A stretch of DNA of 16,724 bases from Prevotellaceae bacterium UBA5903 (GTDB lineage: Bacteria > Bacteroidota > Bacteroidia > Bacteroidales > Bacteroidaceae): positions 1 through 16,724 of the forward strand of contig DJEH01000146.1 in assembly GCA_002431845.1 (NCBI GenBank). The letters run 5' to 3'. This document shows positions 7,184-15,576 of this stretch, in pieces. How positions within the stretch are numbered: position 1 is the stretch's first letter; each line of letters opens with the position of its first letter. The position numbers were made by a program, and so were the translations under genes. Below the pieces are notes generated by a model, which saw only the letters and a program-made list of their open reading frames with translations, had not been told where the DNA came from and ran no database searches.

Positions 7184-8767
7184 CTAAATTAGATGAGAAA
7201 CTTTTATCTTCTTATACATTTTTCCACCCAAACCTAACATAGCCATCATTGTATCCTTGATGATAAGCTCACCTTTCTGCAGCCCAGCAATTTCTGATTT
7301 TATTTCTTGGAAATCTCGACCAGAAACTCCGAATAGGTCTTTTACGATACTGTCAGAAATGCTCTGCTGCTTCATTATCAATGGATACTGGGCGTTAGCC
7401 AAGAAATCAAAGTATTTACTTTTGAAACTATCCATGTTTTGGGTGGCAAGAATAATACTTAATCCCTTGTTTCTGCCAACAGCAATAAGATTGCGCAAAG
7501 GCTGATTATCGAAGTCTAACATATAATGAGCTTCGTCAATGATAGTGAAATGACGGATCTGAACATAGTCGTCATTCACTGCCTGCTTAGGCAGTTGCTC
7601 ATAGATGTTATTCAGCTTTGATATAACGAAATACACAATAGCCTTAGCGATAGGACCATCTTTCGGAAAAGCATCCATCTTTATGATGAAACATTCTTCT
7701 GTTAGATTTACGCTATCAGTATCAGCAAAAAGATTGTTGCGAACCAACTGCTTCAGAACAGATGTTACACTATCATCTTTGTCAGGATTAGCCATCTTGC
7801 CCTGGTAATGTTGCAATATCAGTGCAAACGTCACAGGCTTACCATTCGTTTTCTTATATGCGTCAACGATAGCTTCGCTTAGGCGGTTGCTCATGTTGGC
7901 ACTAATACTTGCTCTTTCGATAGCACAGAGCGCATTTGCCATTTCTGTAGAATACAGATTGATTTCATTTATACTTCTTCCGCTGAAATCCTTGAACGGC
8001 GAGAAAGGCAATGGCTGTTGCACGGGGTCAAGTATGCAAGAACGGTCAACATCAAACAGAGCCAACCAACTGTTGTTAGCAAGATCAGAAAATTCACCTT
8101 TGTAGTCAAACAAAAGGAAGTTCACTGGATATGGGGTATCGGTAGACAACGAGCGCATCTGTTGTATAAGAACAGAAAGAAGGTTGGTCTTACCCGAGCC
8201 TGTAGTTCCAGCCACAAGTATTTGGGCATTAGCCACTGAGCGACCATTAATATTAAGAGTCGCTTCCATGTCGTCACCATATTCACCTATAAGAAGTTCA
8301 AGTGGCGGTATGCTATTAGATGAGCGACGACGTCCATTTTGCACAAAAAGGAACGAGTTCAAATTGTCCTCTTTCATAAGGTATTTTAAACCTCGGTACA
8401 TCTCCTTTGCCACTATTCTACCTACAATAGAAGAATCTTGCCAATTTATGTAGCAGTCTTTATAGCGTAGTTTCAGCAGTGCAGAGAAAAGCGACTTATT
8501 GTTGTCCTTAGTGAAAAAACTCGGCATTATACGCACACTTGTTTTTGACAGTTGAATATCTTTCAAATCGTCAATATTTCTTTTATCAGACAAGCTAAGA
8601 CTTGCAATTAGGCAAACTCGCATTACCTTGTTTAAGGTAAACACAAGCTTTTTACCACCATTCACTTGTCGTGAAAGGTTGAAGCGATGTTCCATTAACT
8701 CTTTCAAAGGCAGTATATCCTCTGTAATTCTTTCAGCCTGTCGTATGTTTTCTAAAGCTACTTCCAT
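7184..8767 (-). CDS. HerA/FtsK-like ATPase with DndE-like N-terminal region
   Basis: This is a predicted hexameric DNA-pumping ATPase. The ATPase core has the Walker A motif GTTGSGKT at residues 187-194, a FLLFDYKGEFSDL segment at about 217-229 typical of HerA and FtsK proteins, Walker B with IIDEAH at 409-414, and LSIILATQN at about 436-444. The first 110 residues are a separate part. It starts with a charged helix, then LNKVMRVCLIASLSL and a segment ending in FSALLKLRY. By eye this resembles the small DndE protein of DNA phosphorothioation systems, which binds nicked DNA; this is an inference from pattern, not a search result. It is the last gene of the operon, 14 nt after the DndD-like gene. 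Its likely job is to move along or clamp DNA together with DndD. At 527 residues it looks complete. Confidence 0.82.
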   Translation of the reverse strand: MEVALENIRQAERITEDILPLKELMEHRFNLSRQVNGGKKLVFTLNKVMRVCLIASLSLSDKRNIDDLKDIQLSKTSVRIMPSFFTKDNNKSLFSALLKLRYKDCYINWQDSSIVGRIVAKEMYRGLKYLMKEDNLNSFLFVQNGRRRSSNSIPPLELLIGEYGDDMEATLNINGRSVANAQILVAGTTGSGKTNLLSVLIQQMRSLSTDTPYPVNFLLFDYKGEFSDLANNSWLALFDVDRSCILDPVQQPLPFSPFKDFSGRSINEINLYSTEMANALCAIERASISANMSNRLSEAIVDAYKKTNGKPVTFALILQHYQGKMANPDKDDSVTSVLKQLVRNNLFADTDSVNLTEECFIIKMDAFPKDGPIAKAIVYFVISKLNNIYEQLPKQAVNDDYVQIRHFTIIDEAHYMLDFDNQPLRNLIAVGRNKGLSIILATQNMDSFKSKYFDFLANAQYPLIMKQQSISDSIVKDLFGVSGRDFQEIKSEIAGLQKGELIIKDTMMAMLGLGGKMYKKIKVSHLI

Positions 8768-8781
8768 GTCATCAATCTTTT

Positions 8782-10782
8782 TTAATTGTTTAGTGGTGTG
8801 CCAAAATATCCTTCCTCAACATGAGTGCTCTGCAATTCAACATTACGCATAAGCGTGTATGTGCGTGACACAAAAGGTTCAAGCTTCGGATAATCCTTAT
8901 CTTTTCTTATCTCCGATGTAGTACATAGCAAGATGGTCTGATCTGCCAGTCCAGGGAAATACTCTTCCATCAAGACATCGCGACTTTCTTCATCAAGCAC
9001 ACCCATCACGGTGTCAATCATCACTGGTGGATTGTAGTCGCCCAAATTACGCAGTACTTTCAGAAGGACCTGAATGAAAATCTGCTTTGACGCAGCATTT
9101 AGCTGATTAAGCGAAATTTCATTTCCTGCTTTGTGGAACAAACGTATGGTAAAGTCCTCCATAGAGTCGCTTAGCTCAACCTTTGCAATACAACCTTTGT
9201 ATGAAATGAGCAGTTTGTTAAGCTGTTCTTTCATATCCTCTTCTATCTTCTTTTTCTTGCGCTTAAGCAGAGAGTCGGCAATATCTTCAAAGAGAGGTTT
9301 CAGCTTAGCAAGAGTATCAAACTTAGCATCTGGCTCCTGTTGTATCTGCACATCATACTGATGTATGCGACGTTCCAATTTCTCGATAGCAAGTTTTCTG
9401 TCATCTTGTTCCTTCTTCAAAATTTCAAGTTGACGGCTATTATCCTCATAAGCCTTGATAATCTCTCCATTGCCACTTACGAAACTACGACGGAGAATGT
9501 CAATCTGCTTCTGCTGATTGTCATAGTTTTCGATTTTCTTCTCCAAATCATAGTGCAGATCATTCAGCTGCAAGAACTCATTTACAGAGTTAGCGTTCAA
9601 GAGATTCTTAAGCGCTTCAAACTCTGTATCATCTAGAAAAGCATATTCATCTTTTTTATTGAGGCTTTCCTGCTGGTTAGCAAGGAATGACACCACCATT
9701 TCATTATCAACATTAGGAGCACATAAAGCCTTTGCTTTAAGGAACGATATGATTTTAGCAGTAACATCGCGCATCTGCTCTAACGACAGAATACCTTGTC
9801 GTTCAAGTTTCAACGCATCTTTCTGACGTATAATATCATTTATCTCATTGCTTATGCCCAACGCTAGTTTAGGGAAGAACACATTTATCTCCAGTGTGTC
9901 AACCACCTGCTTAAGCTGTTCATTGTATCGCTGTGTCAAGTCATGCGTCTGCTTGATGTCAGCCTCCAATGCCTCTATCTTCCTAGTAATTTCGGCAGAA
10001 CTCTTTGCTCCCTCTTTAGCAGCATCATACTCCTCTTGTATTGAAGTCAGGTATTTGTATATCTTATCCTGCTCTTCAATATTTCGGTTTTGTTCCTCAA
10101 TCATCTTGTTGCGCTGCTCACAAAGACCATCATATTCCTCAGCCTCCTTTTGCGCTTCAAGACGTCTTGATGCCCATTCCTGCTGCAAGTGCTCGGCTGC
10201 ATTTTTCAAAAGGATGTATTTGTTGAAGCCCATCACGTTTTGGATATTATCCTTGATGATTTGGGCGAACACGTTTTCCTTCAGCAACTCACTCGACTGC
10301 ATGGCATCAAACAAAAAATACTGCGACAATTCCTGTGGTAAGTTAGCCTTGATGATTTTGTTCACTTGCTGTTCGGCCATGGCACGTTGCTGCAAAGGCA
10401 TAGCTGTGCCATATACAAACGTATTACCATTCATATTCAGCGTTACGCTTTCCACGGGCTTGTCATTGGGGTTGAGAGCATATGTGCGTCGAAGCATATA
10501 CTTTTGAGTTTGCCCTAATACAACACCATCAAAAGCCAATTCAAGCATTATCTGCGGAGTTACTTTGCCTACGGCACCATTGTTCAGCAACTCCATAAAA
10601 TGAGTTTTATCCTTTATTTTCAATCCGTACAGTGCGCCACAGATAGCTTCAAACAGCGTGGTTTTACCGCCACCGTTCATACCTCCAATGAGAATGATCG
10701 GCTGGTCGGGACGCACGGTGAGGTCAAGATCAAGCGACAGATAAGTTTTATAATTACTTATCTTGATACGACGTATAATCAT
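8782..10782 (-). CDS. dndD: DndD-like SMC/Rad50-type ATPase
   Basis: This is a predicted DNA-binding ATPase of the SMC/SbcC/Rad50 architecture, closest by eye to DndD, the ATPase of DNA sulfur-modification systems. The N-terminal ATPase half has MIIRRIKISNYKTYLSLDLDL followed by PIILIGGMNGGGKTTLFEAI, with Walker A GGMNGGGKT at residues 33-41. Residues from about 200 to 530 are rich in Glu, Lys, Gln and Leu and predict coiled coils. The C-terminal half carries the signature region NQLNAASKQIFIQVLLKVL, Walker B as PPVMIDTVMGVLDEESRD, and an H-loop region LLCTTSEI. The signature reads LNAASKQ rather than the LSAGEKQ-like form expected. The 666 residues are normal for DndD. An AAAGGAG ribosome-binding site precedes the ATG. 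No DndA, DndB or DndC gene is in the window, so its job here is probably in restriction or sensing rather than sulfur chemistry. Confidence 0.85.
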   Translation of the reverse strand: MIIRRIKISNYKTYLSLDLDLTVRPDQPIILIGGMNGGGKTTLFEAICGALYGLKIKDKTHFMELLNNGAVGKVTPQIMLELAFDGVVLGQTQKYMLRRTYALNPNDKPVESVTLNMNGNTFVYGTAMPLQQRAMAEQQVNKIIKANLPQELSQYFLFDAMQSSELLKENVFAQIIKDNIQNVMGFNKYILLKNAAEHLQQEWASRRLEAQKEAEEYDGLCEQRNKMIEEQNRNIEEQDKIYKYLTSIQEEYDAAKEGAKSSAEITRKIEALEADIKQTHDLTQRYNEQLKQVVDTLEINVFFPKLALGISNEINDIIRQKDALKLERQGILSLEQMRDVTAKIISFLKAKALCAPNVDNEMVVSFLANQQESLNKKDEYAFLDDTEFEALKNLLNANSVNEFLQLNDLHYDLEKKIENYDNQQKQIDILRRSFVSGNGEIIKAYEDNSRQLEILKKEQDDRKLAIEKLERRIHQYDVQIQQEPDAKFDTLAKLKPLFEDIADSLLKRKKKKIEEDMKEQLNKLLISYKGCIAKVELSDSMEDFTIRLFHKAGNEISLNQLNAASKQIFIQVLLKVLRNLGDYNPPVMIDTVMGVLDEESRDVLMEEYFPGLADQTILLCTTSEIRKDKDYPKLEPFVSRTYTLMRNVELQSTHVEEGYFGTPLNN

Positions 10783-10790
10783 CTGGAGTT

Positions 10791-10797
10791 CTCCTTT
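10791..10797 (-). promoter_or_regulatory. Shine-Dalgarno sequence of the DndD-like gene
   Basis: AAAGGAG on the minus strand, 8 nt before ATG 10782 and overlapping the stop codon of the 71-residue gene. Such strong sites are uncommon in this phylum. It fixes the start of the ATPase gene and suggests high or independent translation of that gene. Confidence 0.6.
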
Positions 10798-11011
10798 ACT
10801 TTATCAGAGCAATAGCCTCTGCAATGATTGTTTGCGTGTCGGCATCACTCATTTCGATTTTGTCTACTCGCGCAGCATGAAATTTGCGCAATATGTCTTC
10901 CTTCAACCAGTAGAAGTCGACCTGATGCTTTTCGCACAAAGTGCAGATAAGCATCAAATCGTCCTGTCGGATACCATAGTTGATGAACTTTCCATCAAGT
11001 CCTTTTCCCAT
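10796..11011 (-). CDS. Small 71-residue protein of the defence operon, function unknown
   Basis: The gene encodes 71 residues starting MGKGLDGKFINYGIRQDDLM, with no membrane segment, signal peptide or metal-binding motif. It has a middle part LCTLCEKHQVDFYWLKEDIL with two cysteines three residues apart (too few for a zinc site on their own) and an acidic, helical end (SDADTQTIIAEAIALIK). It sits 9 nt after the Res stop and 13 nt before the DndD-like start, in the same direction, and the spacing is so tight that it must be part of the operon. That position suggests a small partner or adaptor of the DndD-like ATPase or of Res. I do not recognise a characterised family. It does not look like DndE, whose features seem to lie in the HerA-like protein. 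Confidence 0.75.
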   Translation of the reverse strand: MGKGLDGKFINYGIRQDDLMLICTLCEKHQVDFYWLKEDILRKFHAARVDKIEMSDADTQTIIAEAIALIK

Positions 11012-11020
11012 AGCGTACTG

Positions 11021-13381
11021 TTATTCTTTATAGTCAGAAGGATAGAAGCAGTCCCAATTTATAGTGTCGGTAGTGTTTTCTATCTTCAGTGGTGAATATT
11101 TCCAATTGCTGCCATCAGCGATTATCACACCGCCTTTGAGGTGTTTATCTTTGTTCTCCTCGCTTGCCATATAATCAATCAGCGCATTATGCTTTGCAGG
11201 AGCGTCAGCGTCGCTGCCAACACTCTTTGTGTCGAAGAGAAATATCTGTCCGTTCTTCATGCGGATAATGAAGTCTACATAGAACAAAGTTTTCGCTCCT
11301 GTTCCATCCACATAGCTCACGGCATAATGTTGCTTTCCGCTATCCCCATTCTTATACCACCAATCAATATACGCTGTGTTGGTTTCAAGGTAAGCCTCAA
11401 ACTTACGTTCAGGAGACGAAGCATTGCGCAGTTGCACGAATGGCATGAGTGCATGATTCTTCACATCGTCAACAACAACGTTGCTGTCCTCTTTGTAAAG
11501 ACGGTCTGCCGGCACCTCCCATTCATACGTTACAAACGACTTCTCCGACTTTTCCTTCTGCCTTTGGGTAAGAATATTGAGATAACGCTTAAGCGCACGC
11601 GAAATGATGTCTTCAAAACGAGAGCGGTTTTTGTGATAGAGTATCACCTTCACGGCATCCGTTTCAAACAAACCGAAGAACTGTTCCATTGCTTCCTTCA
11701 GCGCCATGCCAAGAGTAGGAATACTCACCTTTTCAAATTGGGCGCCAATAAGTCTGGCACAGAACACATTAAAAGTAGTGTTAAGTTCCTGCATGGTACG
11801 AATATACTTAGCTTTGCTGGCTGCGAGAGTCTGTCCGACTTCTCCTGTAATATTCAAGTCCTCGATAATCTCTATACCGATACTTTGCACTCTAAACTCT
11901 ATCTTATCCATCACCGCACGGCGATTTTTTGATAATTGGCTCTCGTGTTCAGATCCGTCCTCCTCAGGAAGAGGCTCATAGCCATACAACTCTTCCTCGG
12001 TAAAGAGCAAAAGCTGTCTGTTTTTAATCTGCAACTGTTCCTCAAAAACCTGAATGAGCAGAGGCTGAAAGTCGCTACCAAGACGTTTACGGTCTATGGC
12101 AGGGCGTTCACAATATTCCGACTGCAACGAAACGTTGCATAGATTCTCTCTTCTTATCGCATGGATTGTAGAGAGATAATCCATATCCTCAGGTTCTATC
12201 TTTACCAGGTTTTGGCTGATGTTGGTATATACATAACCCTTGTTTAGCCTATCGTCCTGATAGAATTTCTGTTCAGGCATACGCAGAATGCGTCCTACGG
12301 TCTGAGCACCGAAAGTGAAACTCTCAATTTTACGGAAGATAAGCAACACCGCAGCACGCGGACAGTCCCAACCAAGCGCAATAGCTTGCTTGAAGAGTAA
12401 TGCTTCAGTCATGTTGTCATTCTCTTCCAAACCATCCACATTCACTTTTTCACCGCTTAGCCATACCGCAAGGCGATTGTTGGTAGTGTTAATGCCGTGT
12501 ATGGTGTCGAGATACAGGGTCACTTCGTCCTTAATGCTTGTATCTTCAGTGCTCATCGATTCAGAACCGTCGTTAGGCAACTGGATAAGTAGCAACGGGT
12601 TTACATTGACCCCCAAACGCTTATATGCCTCCGCAAGTTCTTTGCGTTTCTTCAGCGCCAAGCTAACAAGATGCTGTGTGAGTGACATTTCAGGAGATGT
12701 GAAGTCAAGTGCAGGATTGATGACCACACCTTCCTTTATCATCTGTTCTTCGATAACATGCTGTCGATGCACCTTTACCTTTTCTTCAGGATTAGCAGTG
12801 ATAGGAGTGGCAGAGATGCGAATCTCCAGTTTCGGCATGATATTCAGCAACACCTTTTCCGACTTCTTCGCATTCCTTCCTGCAAACATGTGTTCCTCGT
12901 CTATGATAACGATGAGTGGAATTTCATGTTCTATCTGTGTACGACGGGTAAGGTCGTAGAGCGATGCACTCTGTTCGGTATCGCGAATCATAATCGCATT
13001 GTCCTTATTGATGCTCTCCCAGTTAACAAAAAGAATTTCGCCTGGATGTATGTATCCGTTGGCAGAATGATCCATATCGTCATAGACAACGGGGTGAAGT
13101 TCTCTTGTTTCGGTGAAAAACGTCTTCATCTTGAAATAACTTTGCTCATGCAGCTTGTTGGGGGCTATCCACATGAATGCCACTTCAGAGCAAGGTGCGT
13201 CAGCACGCTCTGTCAGTTCGGCACATAGGCGCATAAGCATTTCAGATGCCATGATAGTCTTACCAGCGCCAGTAGGTGCTTCAAAAACAAGGGTATGTCG
13301 CTGTCCTGCAAGTGACAGCAAGTCAATGGTTTTATCAACTAATTCTTGAACAGCCTTCTGCTGATATTTCAAAACTTTCAT
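11021..13381 (-). CDS. res: Type III restriction enzyme subunit-like helicase-nuclease (Res)
   Basis: This is a superfamily 2 ATP-dependent translocase with a C-terminal nuclease, the likely restriction subunit working with Mod on incoming DNA. Motifs in order: Q-type start KYQQKAVQELV, Walker A APTGAGKT at residues 35-42, DEEH box at 161-164, SAT at 190-192, and QTVGRILR (arginine-finger motif VI) at 360-367. The C-terminal part holds a PD-(D/E)xK-type nuclease core with YVDFII (Asp703) and LFDTKS (Asp717, Lys719). At 786 residues it is shorter than the roughly 900-1000 residues of classical type III Res proteins, though all core motifs are present. Its ATG overlaps the Mod stop codon by 4 bp (ATGA), which points to translational coupling. 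Confidence 0.9.
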   Translation of the reverse strand: MKVLKYQQKAVQELVDKTIDLLSLAGQRHTLVFEAPTGAGKTIMASEMLMRLCAELTERADAPCSEVAFMWIAPNKLHEQSYFKMKTFFTETRELHPVVYDDMDHSANGYIHPGEILFVNWESINKDNAIMIRDTEQSASLYDLTRRTQIEHEIPLIVIIDEEHMFAGRNAKKSEKVLLNIMPKLEIRISATPITANPEEKVKVHRQHVIEEQMIKEGVVINPALDFTSPEMSLTQHLVSLALKKRKELAEAYKRLGVNVNPLLLIQLPNDGSESMSTEDTSIKDEVTLYLDTIHGINTTNNRLAVWLSGEKVNVDGLEENDNMTEALLFKQAIALGWDCPRAAVLLIFRKIESFTFGAQTVGRILRMPEQKFYQDDRLNKGYVYTNISQNLVKIEPEDMDYLSTIHAIRRENLCNVSLQSEYCERPAIDRKRLGSDFQPLLIQVFEEQLQIKNRQLLLFTEEELYGYEPLPEEDGSEHESQLSKNRRAVMDKIEFRVQSIGIEIIEDLNITGEVGQTLAASKAKYIRTMQELNTTFNVFCARLIGAQFEKVSIPTLGMALKEAMEQFFGLFETDAVKVILYHKNRSRFEDIISRALKRYLNILTQRQKEKSEKSFVTYEWEVPADRLYKEDSNVVVDDVKNHALMPFVQLRNASSPERKFEAYLETNTAYIDWWYKNGDSGKQHYAVSYVDGTGAKTLFYVDFIIRMKNGQIFLFDTKSVGSDADAPAKHNALIDYMASEENKDKHLKGGVIIADGSNWKYSPLKIENTTDTINWDCFYPSDYKE

Positions 13382-15222
13382 GCTTCGCCTCCTTCCTCAT
13401 TAAAGTTGTCGTTTTCTCCAAAATCAAGTGTCTGTTGCACATTTGCTTCCGCTTCTGCCTGTGCTTTCATTTTCTGCAACGCTTCGTCAAGGAATTTGGG
13501 TTTGCGCTTGGGGAGAACTCGTTTATATGCCTCATAAATGGCAGATGGCAGTGCGCAAAGATTCACGCGTTCGGCAACATCTTCAAAATCGTCAGTGTAT
13601 GGGTCGGCACCAGGCGAGAACACATACACCATAGTTTTGACGCCGTCATCCTCGCTTTGCGCCATGAGCTGTACCAATAGTGAGATGGCACGCTCCTCGT
13701 AAATCACAAGCATACGATTTCCTTGTCCGTTATCAAAATAGCGGGCAATGTTCTTGTTGATGTTCTTACCACAGAATGGCGCTTCTGTATAAACATCGTT
13801 CTTGATGCAAAGCATGTCGGTGGCGAGACGGACGAGCTGGCGCATGTTCTTTACGCTCTTGTCTCGAGAGAGGAACGTGGTGCGGTAGTAGCGGAGGTTG
13901 TTGTTGTGAAGCCCTTCAGCATCCTCACCCTTGGGTGTGGTGTAGCCTTGGATTACGCGCTTGTTGCGTTCGTAGGTGACGTTCTCGCAGATGTTGTTCT
14001 CGTTGTTGGTGACAAGGATACATTTGCGGTGTCCGCCATCTTCGGCATTGAGCTGCATCGTGGCGTGGAGGGTGGTGCCGGAGCCTGCGAAGAAGTCGAG
14101 GACGGACAAAGACTTATAATGTGGATTGGATATCTTTAAAAGATATTTTATAAGAGACAATGGCTTAGGAAATCCAAATGCCTTTTCACCAAAAATAATT
14201 GTTATATCCTTTGTTCCGTCTTGGGTCATTCCTACTTCATCATTGATGTAAGAACTAACAGTTGTATAACCAAAACGGTCTCCGGCCTTTTTCTTGTCAT
14301 CTTCTTTCCAATAACGAAGTACGGGCTTAGAAATATTTAAGAAGTCATAATCTCCAGGAAAGACTATTCTATGCTCATTATAGTATGTAATAAATGTCTC
14401 TTCATTATTTGCCCAAACACGATTTGCATTTGCAGGGTATTTGTCACCATTCTTAGGATTGACTATTGTAAAATAACAATTAGGTCTCTCTATAGCAGAA
14501 CGTTGAGTTGTCATGTCATGAACTCGCCAAGGTCTATTTGGAAAATCAGGAGTTTCAAAATATTTTCGAGTTTCTTTTTGGATTCCTGCTGCAAAACCTT
14601 CATTAGCGTAGCACAATACCCACTCATAATCTTGTGATAAATAATGAGGAACATCCGATTTTGCTGTTCTTTTCCTCCATGGTATTGTTGCAACAAATTT
14701 TTCACCGCCAAATATCTCATCACACAACAACTTCAGTTGTGCTTGCTCATTATCATCTATAGAGATGAAAATTACCCCCCCCGAAGAAAGTAAAGACTTC
14801 GCAATCTGAAGTCTTTTATTCATAAATGACAGCCATTTTGAATGACGATAGCCGTCCTCACGGTCTACAAAAGAATCGTTGTAGACAAAATCCTTATTGC
14901 CTGTATTGTAAGGCGGATCAATATATATCACGTCAATCTTGCCCTCGTGAGTATAAGCAAGTGTAGTGAGCGCTTCGAGGTTGTCACCCTCGATAAGTAT
15001 ATGGTTAGGCGCATCAGGAGCACCGCTCACGATGGCACGCTCCTGTACTTCGGTAAGAACAGGCAGTTCGTCAACAAGACGTGTTTCTATTTCTTCCGGC
15101 TTATCCTCCCACACCAAGCCATACTTCTTCTGAGAACGAAGAAGCTCAACAAGCGAAGCCTTCTCTTCGTTTGTCAAACCTTCGAGCTGTGTTATTTTTT
15201 CCGCAAGTTCGTATTTATTCAT
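13378..15222 (-). CDS. mod: Type III DNA adenine methyltransferase (Mod), beta class
   Basis: The protein methylates adenine (N6) in a specific DNA sequence and guides the Res subunit. The motif order is that of beta-class enzymes: catalytic motif IV DPPY at residues 102-105 (YIDPPYNTGNKDFVYNDSF) comes before the S-adenosylmethionine-binding motif I, DFFAGSGTT at 376-384. The target-recognition region lies between them. The N-terminus (LVWEDKPEEIETRLVDELPV, IEGDNLEALTTL) is typical of type III Mod. At 614 residues it is full length. Base composition changes sharply inside the gene: counted by hand, 14041-14100 is 63% G+C and 14101-14160 is 28%. The AT-rich part covers about 14105-14780, i.e. 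the recognition region. The gene follows the small XRE regulator by 36 bp. The recognised sequence cannot be predicted. Confidence 0.95.
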   Translation of the reverse strand: MNKYELAEKITQLEGLTNEEKASLVELLRSQKKYGLVWEDKPEEIETRLVDELPVLTEVQERAIVSGAPDAPNHILIEGDNLEALTTLAYTHEGKIDVIYIDPPYNTGNKDFVYNDSFVDREDGYRHSKWLSFMNKRLQIAKSLLSSGGVIFISIDDNEQAQLKLLCDEIFGGEKFVATIPWRKRTAKSDVPHYLSQDYEWVLCYANEGFAAGIQKETRKYFETPDFPNRPWRVHDMTTQRSAIERPNCYFTIVNPKNGDKYPANANRVWANNEETFITYYNEHRIVFPGDYDFLNISKPVLRYWKEDDKKKAGDRFGYTTVSSYINDEVGMTQDGTKDITIIFGEKAFGFPKPLSLIKYLLKISNPHYKSLSVLDFFAGSGTTLHATMQLNAEDGGHRKCILVTNNENNICENVTYERNKRVIQGYTTPKGEDAEGLHNNNLRYYRTTFLSRDKSVKNMRQLVRLATDMLCIKNDVYTEAPFCGKNINKNIARYFDNGQGNRMLVIYEERAISLLVQLMAQSEDDGVKTMVYVFSPGADPYTDDFEDVAERVNLCALPSAIYEAYKRVLPKRKPKFLDEALQKMKAQAEAEANVQQTLDFGENDNFNEEGGEA

Positions 15223-15258
15223 GTTCAGCGTTCTGTTTCGTTAGAAAGTAGAGAATTG

Positions 15259-15462
15259 TTATATCTTAGTGTCATTGAGTAAATCTTTGACATCAACTTC
15301 AAGAGCTTTAGCTATTTTGTCAAGGGTTTGCAAATCGGGTTGCGCAGTGTTTGTGCACCATTTGCTCACCATGCAAGTAGACTGTTTAAGCTGTTCAGCT
15401 AACCATTTTTCCGATTTACCTTGCTCAACAATAACTACCTTAATTCGATTTAGATTTACCAT
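15259..15462 (-). CDS. Small XRE/Cro-type HTH regulator
   Basis: This short DNA-binding protein has a single helix-turn-helix domain. The segment WLAEQLKQSTCMVSKWCTNT is the HTH core, and the ending LQTLDKIAKALEVDVKDLL is the standard last part of the fold. The protein is almost only this domain, 67 residues from ATG 15462 (MVNLNRIKVV). A TTG three codons upstream at 15471 also keeps the frame open, but the ATG gives the start usual for such proteins. It is the first gene of the restriction operon and probably represses or times its expression, like controller proteins that let methylation precede restriction. Confidence 0.88.
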   Translation of the reverse strand: MVNLNRIKVVIVEQGKSEKWLAEQLKQSTCMVSKWCTNTAQPDLQTLDKIAKALEVDVKDLLNDTKI

Positions 15463-15488
15463 AGTTTCCAATTTATTAAATATAGAAG

Positions 15489-15496
15489 CAAATTTA
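15489..15496 (-). promoter_or_regulatory. Probable -7 promoter element of the defence operon
   Basis: On the minus strand this reads TAAATTTG, matching TAnnTTTG, with 26 bp between it and ATG 15462 of the XRE gene. TTG trinucleotides occur upstream but not at an ideal -33 spacing. It is the best candidate promoter for the whole operon down to 7184. Confidence 0.55.
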
Positions 15497-15576
15497 TCAA
15501 AAAAAGAATAGGACTACGAATAGCAATATTGTTTTTATTATGAAGTCGCCTAAACTTATTGCATATTGTTAAAAAA

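Noticed and set aside
9848..10507. 219-residue plus-strand open frame rich in Ser and Cys
   Set aside because: It is antisense to the coiled-coil and ATPase region of the DndD-like gene; its composition is what reverse-strand reading of coiled coil codons gives.
7184..10782. A complete DNA phosphorothioation (Dnd) system
   Set aside because: Only DndD-like and DndE-like parts are seen. There is no cysteine desulfurase (DndA), DndB or PAPS-reductase-like DndC in the window, so sulfur modification is not supported.
11141..11932. 263-residue plus-strand open frame
   Set aside because: It is antisense to the Res C-terminal half, which has clear nuclease motifs; the frame shows no recognisable motif of its own.
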